Below are positions 23,527-32,225 of a stretch of DNA of 64,000 nt, piece by piece. The first letter of the stretch is position 1. Each line of letters opens with the position of its first letter. The DNA lies in contig NZ_PYGJ01000002.1 of assembly GCF_003014475.1 (NCBI RefSeq), positions 186,001 through 250,000 of the forward strand. The letters are read 5' to 3'. The notes under the pieces were generated by a model. That model did not search any database. It was not told where the DNA came from and worked only from the letters and a program-made list of their open reading frames with translations. This DNA comes from Shimia abyssi (GTDB lineage Bacteria > Pseudomonadota > Alphaproteobacteria > Rhodobacterales > Rhodobacteraceae). Made by a program: the position numbers and the translations under genes.

Positions 23527-24192
23527 TCAGAAGCGCCCGTAGGTCAGGTAGGCTTCTTTCGGATCCGTCCCGCTACGGATAGCCGAGCGGACCTTGTTCT
23601 CGGTGTTCATCACTTCCTCGACCTCAACCACGATCTCTTCTGCGATTTCACCTGGGATAAGGATGGCCCCATCAATGTCGGCAATCAGAAAATCCCCGGG
23701 CTTAACGACAACGTCACCGATCTGCACAGGGACTTCCATTTTGTCGACCGACCATGCGCCCACCACATCGCGGGCGGTGTAGAAGCGATGGAAAACGGGG
23801 AAACCGATGTTACGAATGAAATTGCTGTCCCGACACCCGCCATTGGTCACATATCCGCGCACACCGCGCATCTGGAGCGTCTCGGCAGACAGTTCCCCCA
23901 TCATCGCGATGTCGTCAGTGTGGCCATTGCAAACTACGACATGGCCAGACGGCGCTGTTGAAAGGAAACCCGTCCAAGCCAGCAGAGCATCATCAGCACT
24001 AATCCCAGGTTTTGGTGTTCCTGAAATTGTGAAAACGGGACCAGCAAGAACATGAGTATCGTCAATCGGCCGGATGTCTTTGGGCAGAACAGTATTGTCT
24101 ATCCCTCTCTCGCGCAGGGCGTCATAAACTGCACCGCTGTAGCATTTTGCAAGGCGTTCGGTGAGAGCGGCTTTTTTGTCATTATCTGTCAT
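23527..24192 (-). CDS. RraA/HMG-aldolase family protein
   Basis: A 221-residue protein with the RraA/4-hydroxy-4-methyl-2-oxoglutarate aldolase core: MGELSAETLQMRGVRGYVTN followed by GGCRDSNFIRNIGFPVFHRF, where the arginine and aspartate bind pyruvate and the metal in aldolase members. Although often labelled a ribonuclease E inhibitor, family members in catabolic operons are more likely pyruvate-releasing aldolases or decarboxylases. It could split a keto-hydroxy acid here. It sits between the XylX-like gene and an SDR gene in the same orientation. Confidence 0.8.
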   Translation of the reverse strand: MTDNDKKAALTERLAKCYSGAVYDALRERGIDNTVLPKDIRPIDDTHVLAGPVFTISGTPKPGISADDALLAWTGFLSTAPSGHVVVCNGHTDDIAMMGELSAETLQMRGVRGYVTNGGCRDSNFIRNIGFPVFHRFYTARDVVGAWSVDKMEVPVQIGDVVVKPGDFLIADIDGAILIPGEIAEEIVVEVEEVMNTENKVRSAIRSGTDPKEAYLTYGRF

Positions 24193-24225
24193 GGGTTTTC
24201 CTCCAAGTGACTTAATTTACAAGAG

Positions 24226-24954
24226 TTAGTAGGTGGCCCGGCCGCCAGACAGATCGAATACAGCTCCAGTGGTGAAGGAGTTTTCAGGTGAAACCGCCCA
24301 AACGATCATCTTCGCGGCCTCTTCGACCTCCAGGAACCGGCCACGAGGGATTTTGGAAAGCATATAGTCAATGTGCTCCTGGCTCATCTGGTCGAAAATC
24401 CGGGTCCGGGCCGCAGCCGGCGTCACGCAGTTTACTGCAATATCGTAGCCAGCCAGTTCCTTGCCCAAGGACTTAGTCAAGCCGATCACCGCGGCCTTGG
24501 AAGCCGAATAGGCGGAAGCATTAGGATTGCCGTCTTTGCCTGCGATGGACGCGACATTCAGGATGCGTCCATAGCCTTGCTCTCGCATTCCAGGAACGCA
24601 GACGCGGTTCACATAGAATGTGCCGTTCAGGTTAATGTCGATGATCTTGCGCCAAGCTTCGGGATCGTAGGTGTCCAGCGGTTCGTTGGGACCTGCGATC
24701 CCAGCACTGTTGATCAAAATCGAAGGAATTCCCGCTGCCTCGCAAGTACGCTTGTAGGCCGCTTCCACCGAAGACAGATCGGTGATATCGCAGTCCACCG
24801 CGAAAGCATTGCCGCCCAGAGCAGCCATTGCGTCCCCGTTGCTTGCATCAATGTCCCAGCTGACGACCTTCGCACCTTTTTCGATCAGAAGCCGAGCCGC
24901 AGCCAGGCCTATTCCCTGCGCACCGCCGGTTACGATTGCAACTTGGTTTTCCAT
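24226..24954 (-). CDS. short-chain dehydrogenase/reductase (sugar or sugar-acid dehydrogenase)
   Basis: A 242-residue SDR. It shows the cofactor loop TGGAQGIG (near residues 9-16), NSAG, and the catalytic YSASK within NASAYSASKAAVIG. The C-terminal LSGGRATY is a usual SDR end. It probably oxidises a sugar, lactone precursor or keto-sugar acid in the pentonate pathway. The ATG at 24954 is preceded by GGAGGACAAAGTG. An earlier in-frame start at 24999 lacks a ribosome site. The exact substrate cannot be told from sequence. Confidence 0.85.
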   Translation of the reverse strand: MENQVAIVTGGAQGIGLAAARLLIEKGAKVVSWDIDASNGDAMAALGGNAFAVDCDITDLSSVEAAYKRTCEAAGIPSILINSAGIAGPNEPLDTYDPEAWRKIIDINLNGTFYVNRVCVPGMREQGYGRILNVASIAGKDGNPNASAYSASKAAVIGLTKSLGKELAGYDIAVNCVTPAAARTRIFDQMSQEHIDYMLSKIPRGRFLEVEEAAKMIVWAVSPENSFTTGAVFDLSGGRATY

Positions 24955-25123
24955 CACTTTGTCCTCCTGATGAAAATCACGGCTACAGGCAGCCTTCATT
25001 CACTGGGCTTGCCTTTTGAGACCGATATGGATGTAGGCCTCGGGAAAAGATGGACCGGGCAACCAATATAGCTGGCCCAGGAACAGCGCCAATGGGGTGA
25101 ACGGCCTGGCGCCGGGGAGAAGG

Positions 25124-25966
25124 TCAGCACTGCACAACGTCCTGGCGCTGCACGCCCAGGCCTTCGATGCCGAGTTCCATCTTGTCGCCCGCCTTAAGGT
25201 ATACGGGCTCAGGCTTGATCCCCATGCCCACACCCGGAGGTGTGCCGGTGGAGATGATGTCGCCTGGCTGCAGGCTCATGAACTGTGACAGGTAAGAGAC
25301 GATGTGAGCCACCCCGAACACCATTGTGTTCGTGCTTCCGTCCTGGCGGCGCTCTCCGTTCACTTCCAGATACATCGGCAGATTCTGCGGGTCAGAAACC
25401 TCGTCGCGGGTCACCAGCCAAGGTCCAATAGGACCGAACGTGTCGGCAGATTTGCCCTTGGTCCACTGCCCTGCGCGCTTGTTCTGGAAATCACGTTCGG
25501 AAATGTCGTTGATCACGCAGTAGCCCGCAACATGTTCGAGAGCTTCTGCCTCATCGACATATTTTGCCTCTTTGCCAATTACGACGCCCAGTTCAACTTC
25601 CCAGTCGGTGGCCTTCGAGCCGCGGGGGATTTCTACCGTGTCGTTGGGACCGCAAATTGCCGAAGTCGCCTTGGCAAAGATCACCGGCTCCGGCGGCACC
25701 TCCAGCCCACTTTCCTCGGCATGGTCGGAGTAATTGAGCCCAATACAGATGAACTTGCCAACACCGCCGACGCAGGGCCCATAACGGTCGACCTCAACGG
25801 CAGGCAGCGACGACAGGTCAGCTTCGGCAATGCCGGCCAGGCCTTGATCCGTCAGAACCTCACCGGCAATGTCATCCACCAAGCCGGACAGATCGCGGAC
25901 AACACCGTCAGCGTCGACGATACCGGGTTTTTCGTGCCCTTTCGGGCCATAACGCAAAAGTTTCAT
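25124..25966 (-). CDS. FAH-family hydrolase, 2,4-diketo-3-deoxy-acid hydrolase type
   Basis: A 280-residue FAH-family protein beginning MKLLRYGPKGHEKPGIVDA, the N-terminus seen in proteins often labelled ureidoglycolate lyase that hydrolyse 2,4-diketo-3-deoxy-L-fuconate or rhamnonate. Metal-binding residues lie in ATDWEVELGVVIGK and the catalytic region in YCVINDISERDFQ. Next to the SDR at 25979 this gives the pair that oxidises a 2-keto-3-deoxy acid at C4 and splits it into pyruvate and a hydroxy acid. The ATG has GGAGAC upstream. Confidence 0.85.
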   Translation of the reverse strand: MKLLRYGPKGHEKPGIVDADGVVRDLSGLVDDIAGEVLTDQGLAGIAEADLSSLPAVEVDRYGPCVGGVGKFICIGLNYSDHAEESGLEVPPEPVIFAKATSAICGPNDTVEIPRGSKATDWEVELGVVIGKEAKYVDEAEALEHVAGYCVINDISERDFQNKRAGQWTKGKSADTFGPIGPWLVTRDEVSDPQNLPMYLEVNGERRQDGSTNTMVFGVAHIVSYLSQFMSLQPGDIISTGTPPGVGMGIKPEPVYLKAGDKMELGIEGLGVQRQDVVQC

Positions 25967-25978
25967 GATAGTCTCCGT

Positions 25979-26725
25979 TCAGAGGGCCCAGCCGCCGTCG
26001 ATGATATGGGCCTGGCCCGTGGTGAATCCGCTGGCATCCGAGGCAAGGTAAACTGCAAGCGCTGCAATTTCGTCTGCATCGCCAACGCGCCCCATAGGCT
26101 GGCGCGCGATGAATTGCTCCCGCGCCGCCTCGTAATCGCCCGTGGCCCGCAACCGGTCGTGCAGCGATGGGCTATCTACGGTGCCAGGGCAGATCGCATT
26201 GCAACGGATGCCTTGGGTTACGTAGTCAGCAGCGATCGCCTTGGTCATGCCGATGACCGCTGCCTTGGACGCGCAATAAACAAAGCGGTTTGGAACGCCC
26301 TTCAAGGAGGATGCCACCGAGGACATGTTGATGATCGACCCCTTGCCCTGTTCAAGCATGCCCGGAAGGACTGCCTTACACAGGCGGTACATGGCCTTGG
26401 CATTCAGATCGAAGGCAAAGTCCCAATCTTCCTCGGTGCTATCCAGGATGCTGCCGGTATGGACAAATCCAGCGCAATTGAACAGCACATCCAGCCTACC
26501 AGCTTCAGGCAGTACCCGCTTGATGTCTTCGGGATCGGTTGCATCCAGTTTCCATGCGGTAATGCCGTCAATCGCATTGAGCTCAGCTAGCGAAGTCTCA
26601 TTGATGTCTGTGGCAATGACCGAGGCGCCAGCCTGGGCAAAGGCCTCGGCGCTGGCACGCCCGATACCCTGCCCAGCGGCAGTAATCAGCGCGGTTTTAC
26701 CCTCAAGGCTGAGTTGATACGTCAT
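25979..26725 (-). CDS. SDR, 2-keto-3-deoxy-L-fuconate/rhamnonate 4-dehydrogenase type
   Basis: A 248-residue SDR with LEGKTALITAAGQGIGRAS at the start, FNCAG, and YCASK in NRFVYCASKAAVIGMTKAIA. The ITAAGQGIG start and the PGTVDSPSL and QPMGRVGDADEIA segments resemble DHRS6-like enzymes and bacterial 2-keto-3-deoxy-L-fuconate dehydrogenases. It probably makes the 2,4-diketo acid that the FAH hydrolase encoded next would cleave. The two genes are 12 bases apart. Confidence 0.85.
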   Translation of the reverse strand: MTYQLSLEGKTALITAAGQGIGRASAEAFAQAGASVIATDINETSLAELNAIDGITAWKLDATDPEDIKRVLPEAGRLDVLFNCAGFVHTGSILDSTEEDWDFAFDLNAKAMYRLCKAVLPGMLEQGKGSIINMSSVASSLKGVPNRFVYCASKAAVIGMTKAIAADYVTQGIRCNAICPGTVDSPSLHDRLRATGDYEAAREQFIARQPMGRVGDADEIAALAVYLASDASGFTTGQAHIIDGGWAL

Positions 26726-26750
26726 GTCTTTCCTCCCCGATATTGAGGCA

Positions 26751-27923
26751 TCACTTCGAGAGGAACGGCTCGAGCCGCTTGAAGGCCTCTTCCAGCACTT
26801 CTGCCGGCTGCGCGTAGCAGAGCCGCAAATAACCTTCTCCCTGCGGACCGAACGCCACGCCCGGCGCTAGCCCGACCTTGGTCTGCTCAAGGATTTCACC
26901 AGCCGCAGCGAAGCTGTCAGTCAGCCCGTCAACTCGGAAGAAGCAGTAGAAAGCACCATCAGGCTCAATGAACTCCACCCGCGAAAAAGCGTTGAGGCGT
27001 TCTGCCGTGATTTCGTACCCAGCCTGGATCTTGCTCAGTAGGCTGGCAATTTCTTCCTCACCGTCGCGTAACGCGACAATGCCCGCTTCCTGGACAAAGC
27101 CGGCTGTGCAGGACGTGTTGAACTCGGTCAGCTGACCCAGCTTAGCCTCGAACACGGCTGGCGCCGTAATCCAGCCGAGCCGCCATCCGGTCATCGACCA
27201 GCACTTTGAAAATGAATTGACGGAGATCAGCAGATCCTCAGGCTCCGCAATAGACAGGAATGACGGCGCATGCCGACCGTGGCGGTAGAGCCGTGTATAG
27301 ACATCATCAGCAACGATCCAGATGCCATGCCGACGGCAATGTTCCAGAACCCGACGCTGCTCCTCAACCGGCATAGTCCAGCCAGTAGGATTGTTGGGCG
27401 AATTGATCACTACTGCCTTGGTGCCCGGGGTCAGCGCTGCGATTAACTCTTCCACGTCCAGCGCCCAGTGAGCCTCCTTCGGCGCAATTGATACGCTTGC
27501 GATCTCTGCACCAGTTGCTTTGAAAGCACCGATGATGTTTGGCCAGCCCGGCTCCACTGCGACAACCCGGTCGCCGGGTGTTACAAGAAACTCCGCAGTC
27601 AGCATGAGGCCTTGCATACCGGAAGGAGTTACTGTGATCTGCGCCGGCTTCAGGCGGCTGCCCAATAGGTCGTTGCTGTAGGTGCAAATCGCCCGCCGCA
27701 GCGGCATCGCGCCATTATTCGGCTGGTACATGTGATTGCCGACCTTGAGCGAGGAAACTGCCGCATCCACGATCAGCGGATTGGTCGGCCAGGCTCCCTC
27801 TCCGAACCAGAGCGGCAGGACACCTCCCTGCTTCATTCCAAGTTCCGCAACCTCACGGATCTTAGAGGCTTCCAAAGCCTGCGCACGGGACGAAATCGAA
27901 TTGAACAGAGCTGCGTTTTCCAT
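26751..27923 (-). CDS. class I/II PLP-dependent aminotransferase
   Basis: A 390-residue fold-type I aminotransferase. The PLP lysine lies in SVNSFSKCWSMTGWRLGW; INSPNNPTGW carries the conserved asparagine and GVAFGPQGEGYLRLCYA the substrate-carboxylate arginine. It is the first gene of the sugar-acid operon and is divergent from an Lrp-type regulator, which suggests that an amino acid or amino sugar acid is a substrate or product here. The ATG at 27923 is chosen over an upstream TTG at 27941. No strong Shine-Dalgarno is visible. Confidence 0.86.
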   Translation of the reverse strand: MENAALFNSISSRAQALEASKIREVAELGMKQGGVLPLWFGEGAWPTNPLIVDAAVSSLKVGNHMYQPNNGAMPLRRAICTYSNDLLGSRLKPAQITVTPSGMQGLMLTAEFLVTPGDRVVAVEPGWPNIIGAFKATGAEIASVSIAPKEAHWALDVEELIAALTPGTKAVVINSPNNPTGWTMPVEEQRRVLEHCRRHGIWIVADDVYTRLYRHGRHAPSFLSIAEPEDLLISVNSFSKCWSMTGWRLGWITAPAVFEAKLGQLTEFNTSCTAGFVQEAGIVALRDGEEEIASLLSKIQAGYEITAERLNAFSRVEFIEPDGAFYCFFRVDGLTDSFAAAGEILEQTKVGLAPGVAFGPQGEGYLRLCYAQPAEVLEEAFKRLEPFLSK

Positions 27924-27980
27924 AACAGAAATGTCCGTCAATACCGCTAGCTTTGTCGCCTGTTAAAACGATTGAAATCA

Positions 27981-28015
27981 TAGGCAATCTGCCTATAACG
28001 TAGACAATCTGCTTT
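27981..28015. promoter_or_regulatory. two Lrp/AsnC-type sites between aminotransferase and lrp genes
   Basis: TAGGCAATCTGCCTA (27981-27995) is an inverted repeat, TAGGCA-atc-TGCCTA. A related half-conserved copy, TAGACAATCTGCTTT, starts exactly 20 bases later (28001-28015), two helical turns away. The 15-base length and paired spacing suit an Lrp/AsnC dimer binding across the divergent promoters. Regulation of the operon by the adjacent gene is inferred. Confidence 0.6.
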
Positions 28016-28033
28016 CCGGGAACGGCTTGAAAA

Positions 28034-28459
28034 ATGCGTGATGAGATCGACGAGCAAATTCTTGAGACGCTGCGCCGGGACTCGCGTACTCCAATCACTG
28101 AACTGGCCAGGAAGGTGGGACGCTCCCGTACAGCGGTGCAAGCACGGCTAACGAAACTAGAGCAAACGCAGCAAATTCTAGGATACACCATCAAGGAACC
28201 CTCGACTGTTGAAACAGGCGGCCTAGGCGCAATTGTCCTGATAAGTATGGAGATCCGCAGTAAGGGAGAAGCAGCGGCACGCGAGTTTGCGAGCATGCCA
28301 GAAGTTGCAAGCTGTCTAAGAGTCATAGGAGACCACGACTTCGCGCTGCTCATCAAGCCAATCGAAAAGCCGCGTCTGAATTTCATGTTGGAGCAGATCT
28401 ATAAAATCGATGGCGTCAAGCGCACCGAAACGATCATGTCACTTTCCAAAGAGTTCTAA
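28034..28459 (+). CDS. Lrp/AsnC-family transcriptional regulator
   Basis: A 141-residue protein. The N-terminal winged helix (DEQILETLRRDSRTPITELA, then VGRSRTAVQARLTKLE) and the C-terminal RAM-type ligand/oligomer domain (LRVIGDHDFALLIKPIEK) are intact. It is divergent from the aminotransferase-led operon with 110 bases between, in which two spaced sites lie. It is probably a local regulator that senses an amino acid from the same pathway. Confidence 0.88.
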   Translation: MRDEIDEQILETLRRDSRTPITELARKVGRSRTAVQARLTKLEQTQQILGYTIKEPSTVETGGLGAIVLISMEIRSKGEAAAREFASMPEVASCLRVIGDHDFALLIKPIEKPRLNFMLEQIYKIDGVKRTETIMSLSKEF

Positions 28460-28709
28460 ACGACTACCGGCTTCTAAGGTTGCTGAATTATACTGGTTTA
28501 ACCGAGTTGCACACCGATGAATGTCCCCAAACAGAAAGTCGTCTGCGATGCAACAAATAGCGTGCCGCGCCTGCGAGCAGATGCTGTGTCAGCAAACACC
28601 CGGAAGGGCAACGGCGGAAAAGTCCCGCATTGTGCCAGTTCAGGCAAGACGCAGTGAAGGGTCAATATTCGAACAAACCGAGCAAAAACCGTTACCGCCA
28701 ATTCAGCAC

Positions 28710-28922
28710 TCAACTGGACCCGCCCCTATCAGTCTCCCTCTCTGGCCAGCCAGAAAGAAAAAACTGCCACGTCGCGGTTGCCCCAGCCGCACCAAACAGC
28801 ATCGCCCAAAACAAGTTTCCGTTCACAAGCTCCAAAATTGACCATCCAAAGCACAAAAGCGAGACTGCGACCCGCCGCCATAGCGAAAGAAAAAAGGGCG
28901 TTCGTAACTCAAACATGTTCAT
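28710..28922 (-). CDS. small two-helix membrane protein (DUF3329-like)
   Basis: A 70-residue protein, LRTPFFLSLWRRVAVSLLCF, with two hydrophobic segments (about residues 17-34 and 38-56). It resembles short Rhodobacteraceae proteins I recall as DUF3329 (FELxTPFFxPLWRRVA and a second helix near FWAILFGA). The start may be ATG 28922 or the in-frame ATG 28916, and no strong ribosome site is visible. It stands alone between the lrp gene and the ABC transporter operon. The 250 bases to its left (28460-28709) show nothing recognisable. Confidence 0.6.
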   Translation of the reverse strand: MNMFELRTPFFLSLWRRVAVSLLCFGWSILELVNGNLFWAMLFGAAGATATWQFFLSGWPERETDRGGSS

Positions 28923-29146
28923 CGGGGCGTCGCTTTAAGGTTTCGGAAAACGGAAAGTTGGACTCCTGTTACGATAGAGGCGACAGAATGCTCGATCAAC
29001 TTTCGCCTCTATCCAAGGTTTCGGGTTTCAGTTTCTGCTGAAACAATCGGTTACACGCCGTTGTCGTCGGACCAGCAACTCTGAAGTCCACCTCCTCGGA
29101 ATCGCGATCTACATCTCAGGCGGCCTCGCCAGACTGTCGGTCGCGG

Positions 29147-30148
29147 TCACTTCACCACTTCAATCTTGCTGCGGTTTAGAGAAATCGCGATAGCGGCGAT
29201 CAGCAGCAGGCCTAGGGCAACTTGACTCCAGGACGGCGGAACTCCCGCAATTGTCAGTCCGTTTCGAACGATTGTCAGTGTCAAAGCACCAATTATCGTT
29301 TTGACAACGCTGCCGTAACCGCCGGTCAGGGGCGTGCCGCCCAGGGCAACGGCAGCGATGGCGTCGAGTTCCATCATCATTCCGGCCTGGGGGGTAGCCG
29401 CCCCGGCGCGCGCAAGATTGACGCAAGCCGCGAGACCAACCATCAGCCCTGCGGCGGCGAAAACTTTGATCTTAAAGGTAGTGACGTTGATGCCGACGAG
29501 GCGCAGCACTTTTTCGTTGCCGCCGACGGCGCGAAGCTGCTGGCCGAAGACGGTTTTCTCGTAAAATACCCACATGCCAAAGGCGACGATGGCGGCGATG
29601 ATGAAGATCGCCGGGAACTTGCCCATCGATAACAACCAGGGTGCCGCGACGGAGGAAATGTTGCCTCCGGAGGCGCCGCTATCGGCCGTGATGTAAATCG
29701 AGGTTCCGTCGGACATGATGATGACCAGCGCGCGCACGATGATCAGCATGGCCAATGTGGTGACAAAGGACGGGATCTTCAGAAGCGAAATGATACAGCC
29801 GTTGACCATACCGACGAAACCGCCTGCCAGGATACCAAGGATCAGGCCAACGTCTCCGAACCACAGCATTCCCAAAGCGCCGAGAAAGGCCGAAAAGGCA
29901 AGGCTGGAGCCGATGGAAATATCAATTGATCCGGTTGTGACGATCATCAACTGGGCAAAGGCCAGAAGTAGAAGAACAGGCGTTTGTTGGGCGATGAAGG
30001 TCCAGTTGCGGACAGACATGAATCGGTCGCCAGAGATGGCCCAGAACATCAGGATAACCAGCGCGATGGCGATGAAGGGCACATAATCGCGCAACTTTTC
30101 GACCCTTTCGGGCGTGAGGAAAGGCTGGGCTGTAGCTGTATCGGACAT
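29147..30148 (-). CDS. sugar ABC transporter permease (RbsC/FrcC type)
   Basis: A 333-residue membrane protein with about nine hydrophobic segments and the RbsC-type signature VTTGSIDISIGSSLAFSAFL and AIAAVALGGTPLTGGYGSV. It is the pore of a ribose/fructose-class importer. The ATG at 30148 has AGGAGAAAC before it. It is the last gene of the operon running from 37434, and works with the ATPase encoded next to it and the binding protein at 36358. The operon resembles rhizobial frcBCAK by content, not by close similarity that I can assert. Confidence 0.9.
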   Translation of the reverse strand: MSDTATAQPFLTPERVEKLRDYVPFIAIALVILMFWAISGDRFMSVRNWTFIAQQTPVLLLLAFAQLMIVTTGSIDISIGSSLAFSAFLGALGMLWFGDVGLILGILAGGFVGMVNGCIISLLKIPSFVTTLAMLIIVRALVIIMSDGTSIYITADSGASGGNISSVAAPWLLSMGKFPAIFIIAAIVAFGMWVFYEKTVFGQQLRAVGGNEKVLRLVGINVTTFKIKVFAAAGLMVGLAACVNLARAGAATPQAGMMMELDAIAAVALGGTPLTGGYGSVVKTIIGALTLTIVRNGLTIAGVPPSWSQVALGLLLIAAIAISLNRSKIEVVK

Positions 30149-30159
30149 GGCGTTTCTCC

Positions 30160-30915
30160 TCATTCGCCTAAGGTGATGGCTTTGACGAGCCGATCTGATG
30201 TGATTTCGTCGCGCTTGAACTCGCGCGATGTGACACCGTGATGGGTGACAATGATCCGGTCTGCCAGACGACGCACCTGGTCGAGATTGTGACTGATCAG
30301 GATAAATGACGTGCCATGTTGATCACGGACATCTTCGACCAGCCGCTCAACCTCGGCGGTCTCGTTCGGGCCAAGGGCGGCGGTCGGTTCATCCAGAATA
30401 ACAATGTCGCTCCCCCAGGCAATCGCGCGACCGATGGCGATGCTTTGCTGCTGCCCACCTGACATTGATGAAATTGGCTGCGACAGGTCCTGAACCGTGG
30501 TGACGTTGAGTTGCTCGAGCACCTCTCGCGTCTTCTTACGCATCTTTTTTTCGTCAACAAACAGCCCCCACTTTCGGGGAATACGGCCGAGAAACAGATT
30601 GTAGGGGGCAGTCATGTTGGGAACCAGCGCAAGGTCCTGATAAACGACCTCTATCCCGCAGGCCTGCATGTGAGACACGCTGTGGTCCGCCCGTGATACC
30701 TCGACGCCCTTGATGCATATGCGCCCGCTATCTGGCACATGCGCGCCAGACACGATCTTGGCCAAGGTCGATTTTCCGGCCCCGTTTCCGCCAACGATTG
30801 CGACAACTTCGCCGCGCTTGAGGTCGAATGACCCGTCCCGCATCGCCTGCACGCCGCCGAAGGATTTCGTGACGTGCTCAACCGTCAAAAGCGGTTCCGC
30901 GCCTGATCCATTCAT
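30160..30915 (-). CDS. sugar ABC transporter ATPase, single-domain (FrcA type)
   Basis: A 251-residue ATPase with one nucleotide-binding domain rather than the fused pair of RbsA. Walker A is VGGNGAGKST, the signature ISSMSGGQQQSIAIGRA and Walker B IVILDEPTAAL. Single-domain partners of RbsC-type permeases are known from fructose importers. I place the start at ATG 30915 with GGGAGA six bases upstream; a GTG at 30933 would overlap the ROK gene stop as GTGA. Its own stop is 12 bases from the permease start. Confidence 0.9.
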   Translation of the reverse strand: MNGSGAEPLLTVEHVTKSFGGVQAMRDGSFDLKRGEVVAIVGGNGAGKSTLAKIVSGAHVPDSGRICIKGVEVSRADHSVSHMQACGIEVVYQDLALVPNMTAPYNLFLGRIPRKWGLFVDEKKMRKKTREVLEQLNVTTVQDLSQPISSMSGGQQQSIAIGRAIAWGSDIVILDEPTAALGPNETAEVERLVEDVRDQHGTSFILISHNLDQVRRLADRIIVTHHGVTSREFKRDEITSDRLVKAITLGE

Positions 30916-30929
30916 TTCCATTCTCCCTG

Positions 30930-32147
30930 TCACCCCGTATCGTTGGTAGCCTTGTCTTGAGTTTCTCGCGCTGACCCCAAATAGGTCTGTGAAAACACAT
31001 CCAAAAATGTGCCTTTGAGAACGGTGTCCTCTGTCAGGTTGCTGAGTTCGATCACAACTGAGCGGTACACGCTCGGAAGGACCGCCTTTTCCACTTGGCG
31101 TTTGATTGCGTCCAGAAATGGCTCTCCCAACAGCGCATATTCGTCGCCAATTACGATCAGATCGGGGTTGGCGAAATTAATGCAGTTGGTGATGCCCTGG
31201 GCGAGGTATCGCGCGACCTTGTTAACTTCTTCCGTCGCTACCGGGTCGCTATCTGCATAGGCCGCGACCACGTCCGAGAATGTGGCTTCTGTGGTTAAAC
31301 GGGCCGTTGCTCGTTCACGAATGGCACGCAGTAGCGCAATTCGAGACGCGAATATCTCAAGGCAGCCGGTATTTCCGCATTTGCACTGCGGTCCATCGAC
31401 TTTGATTGACATATGACCCATCTCACCCGCCAGGCCGAGCGCGCCTCGGTAAACTTCGCCGCCAACAACGAGGGCTGAGCCGATGCCTTGCCCAGCGGAG
31501 ACATAAAGCAAGACTTTCGCCCCATTTTTGTGTGCGGTGTGGCGCCACTCGGTGAGCGCGGCTGCCTTCGCGTCGTGTGTGGAATGCAATGGTATGTTGG
31601 GGAAACGCGCCCGAAGCTCAGGGATCAGATCAAAACCCTGCCATTCGGGACTTTCAGTTATCAGAATGACACGCTCATCGCGTTCAAGGAATGGCCCTGG
31701 AACCGCAATGCCGATACCATCAATCTGCTGCAAGCCTGCGACCCGCCGTTCCAACGCATCCGCAATATCGCTGAATGTGCTTGCTGCAGGCTGTCCCCGT
31801 GGAATGGGGAACTCTTCTGGCTCAACGGGTTCTCCGCGCAGGTTAAAGCCCGCGATTGAGAAGCTGCGTCTTTGCAATCGCAAGCACAGGATATGCCGCC
31901 CGCCCGCGGAGAAATCGAGGTTGATCGACCGCCTGCCGCGCCCCCCTTTGACGAGGCCCACTTCTTCAACAATTCCGTCATCAAGTAGCGGGCCAATGGC
32001 GCGCGTGACCGTCGCTTGGTCAAGTCCTGAAACGACGCTGATGTCCTTGCGCGAACATGTCCCGAGGTCGTGAAGTGCTTTCAATATGACCTGTCGATTG
32101 TGGCCCTGTACGCCTTCAATCGACAATCCTTTTTGTGTCGCCCTCAT
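30930..32147 (-). CDS. ROK-family regulator with N-terminal HTH
   Basis: A 405-residue protein. The N-terminal winged helix (RKDISVVSGLDQATVTRAIG) precedes a ROK sugar-binding domain with the zinc and signature motif GEMGHMSIKVDGPQCKCGNT followed by GCLE. ROK repressors sense sugars or sugar phosphates. It lies inside the transporter operon, so it would be autoregulated. A candidate operator is the palindrome at 37501-37512. The start ATG 32147 has GGAGGGTG nine bases upstream; an earlier ATG at 32183 lacks one. Confidence 0.88.
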   Translation of the reverse strand: MRATQKGLSIEGVQGHNRQVILKALHDLGTCSRKDISVVSGLDQATVTRAIGPLLDDGIVEEVGLVKGGRGRRSINLDFSAGGRHILCLRLQRRSFSIAGFNLRGEPVEPEEFPIPRGQPAASTFSDIADALERRVAGLQQIDGIGIAVPGPFLERDERVILITESPEWQGFDLIPELRARFPNIPLHSTHDAKAAALTEWRHTAHKNGAKVLLYVSAGQGIGSALVVGGEVYRGALGLAGEMGHMSIKVDGPQCKCGNTGCLEIFASRIALLRAIRERATARLTTEATFSDVVAAYADSDPVATEEVNKVARYLAQGITNCINFANPDLIVIGDEYALLGEPFLDAIKRQVEKAVLPSVYRSVVIELSNLTEDTVLKGTFLDVFSQTYLGSARETQDKATNDTG

Positions 32148-32225
32148 TGCTCGCACCCTCCAAGTTGCTGATATTTCCAGCATAGTGGGAATTGCTTGCA
32201 GACGACAATGAATTGATAGCCGGGA

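Noticed and set aside
25000-25233. Minus-strand open frame overlapping the FAH gene end
   Set aside because: It lies in a different frame of the FAH hydrolase gene and the short gap after it, with no ribosome site. A shadow frame is more likely.
28498-28713. Minus-strand frame between lrp and the small membrane protein
   Set aside because: No ribosome site, composition unlike a protein and no family pattern.
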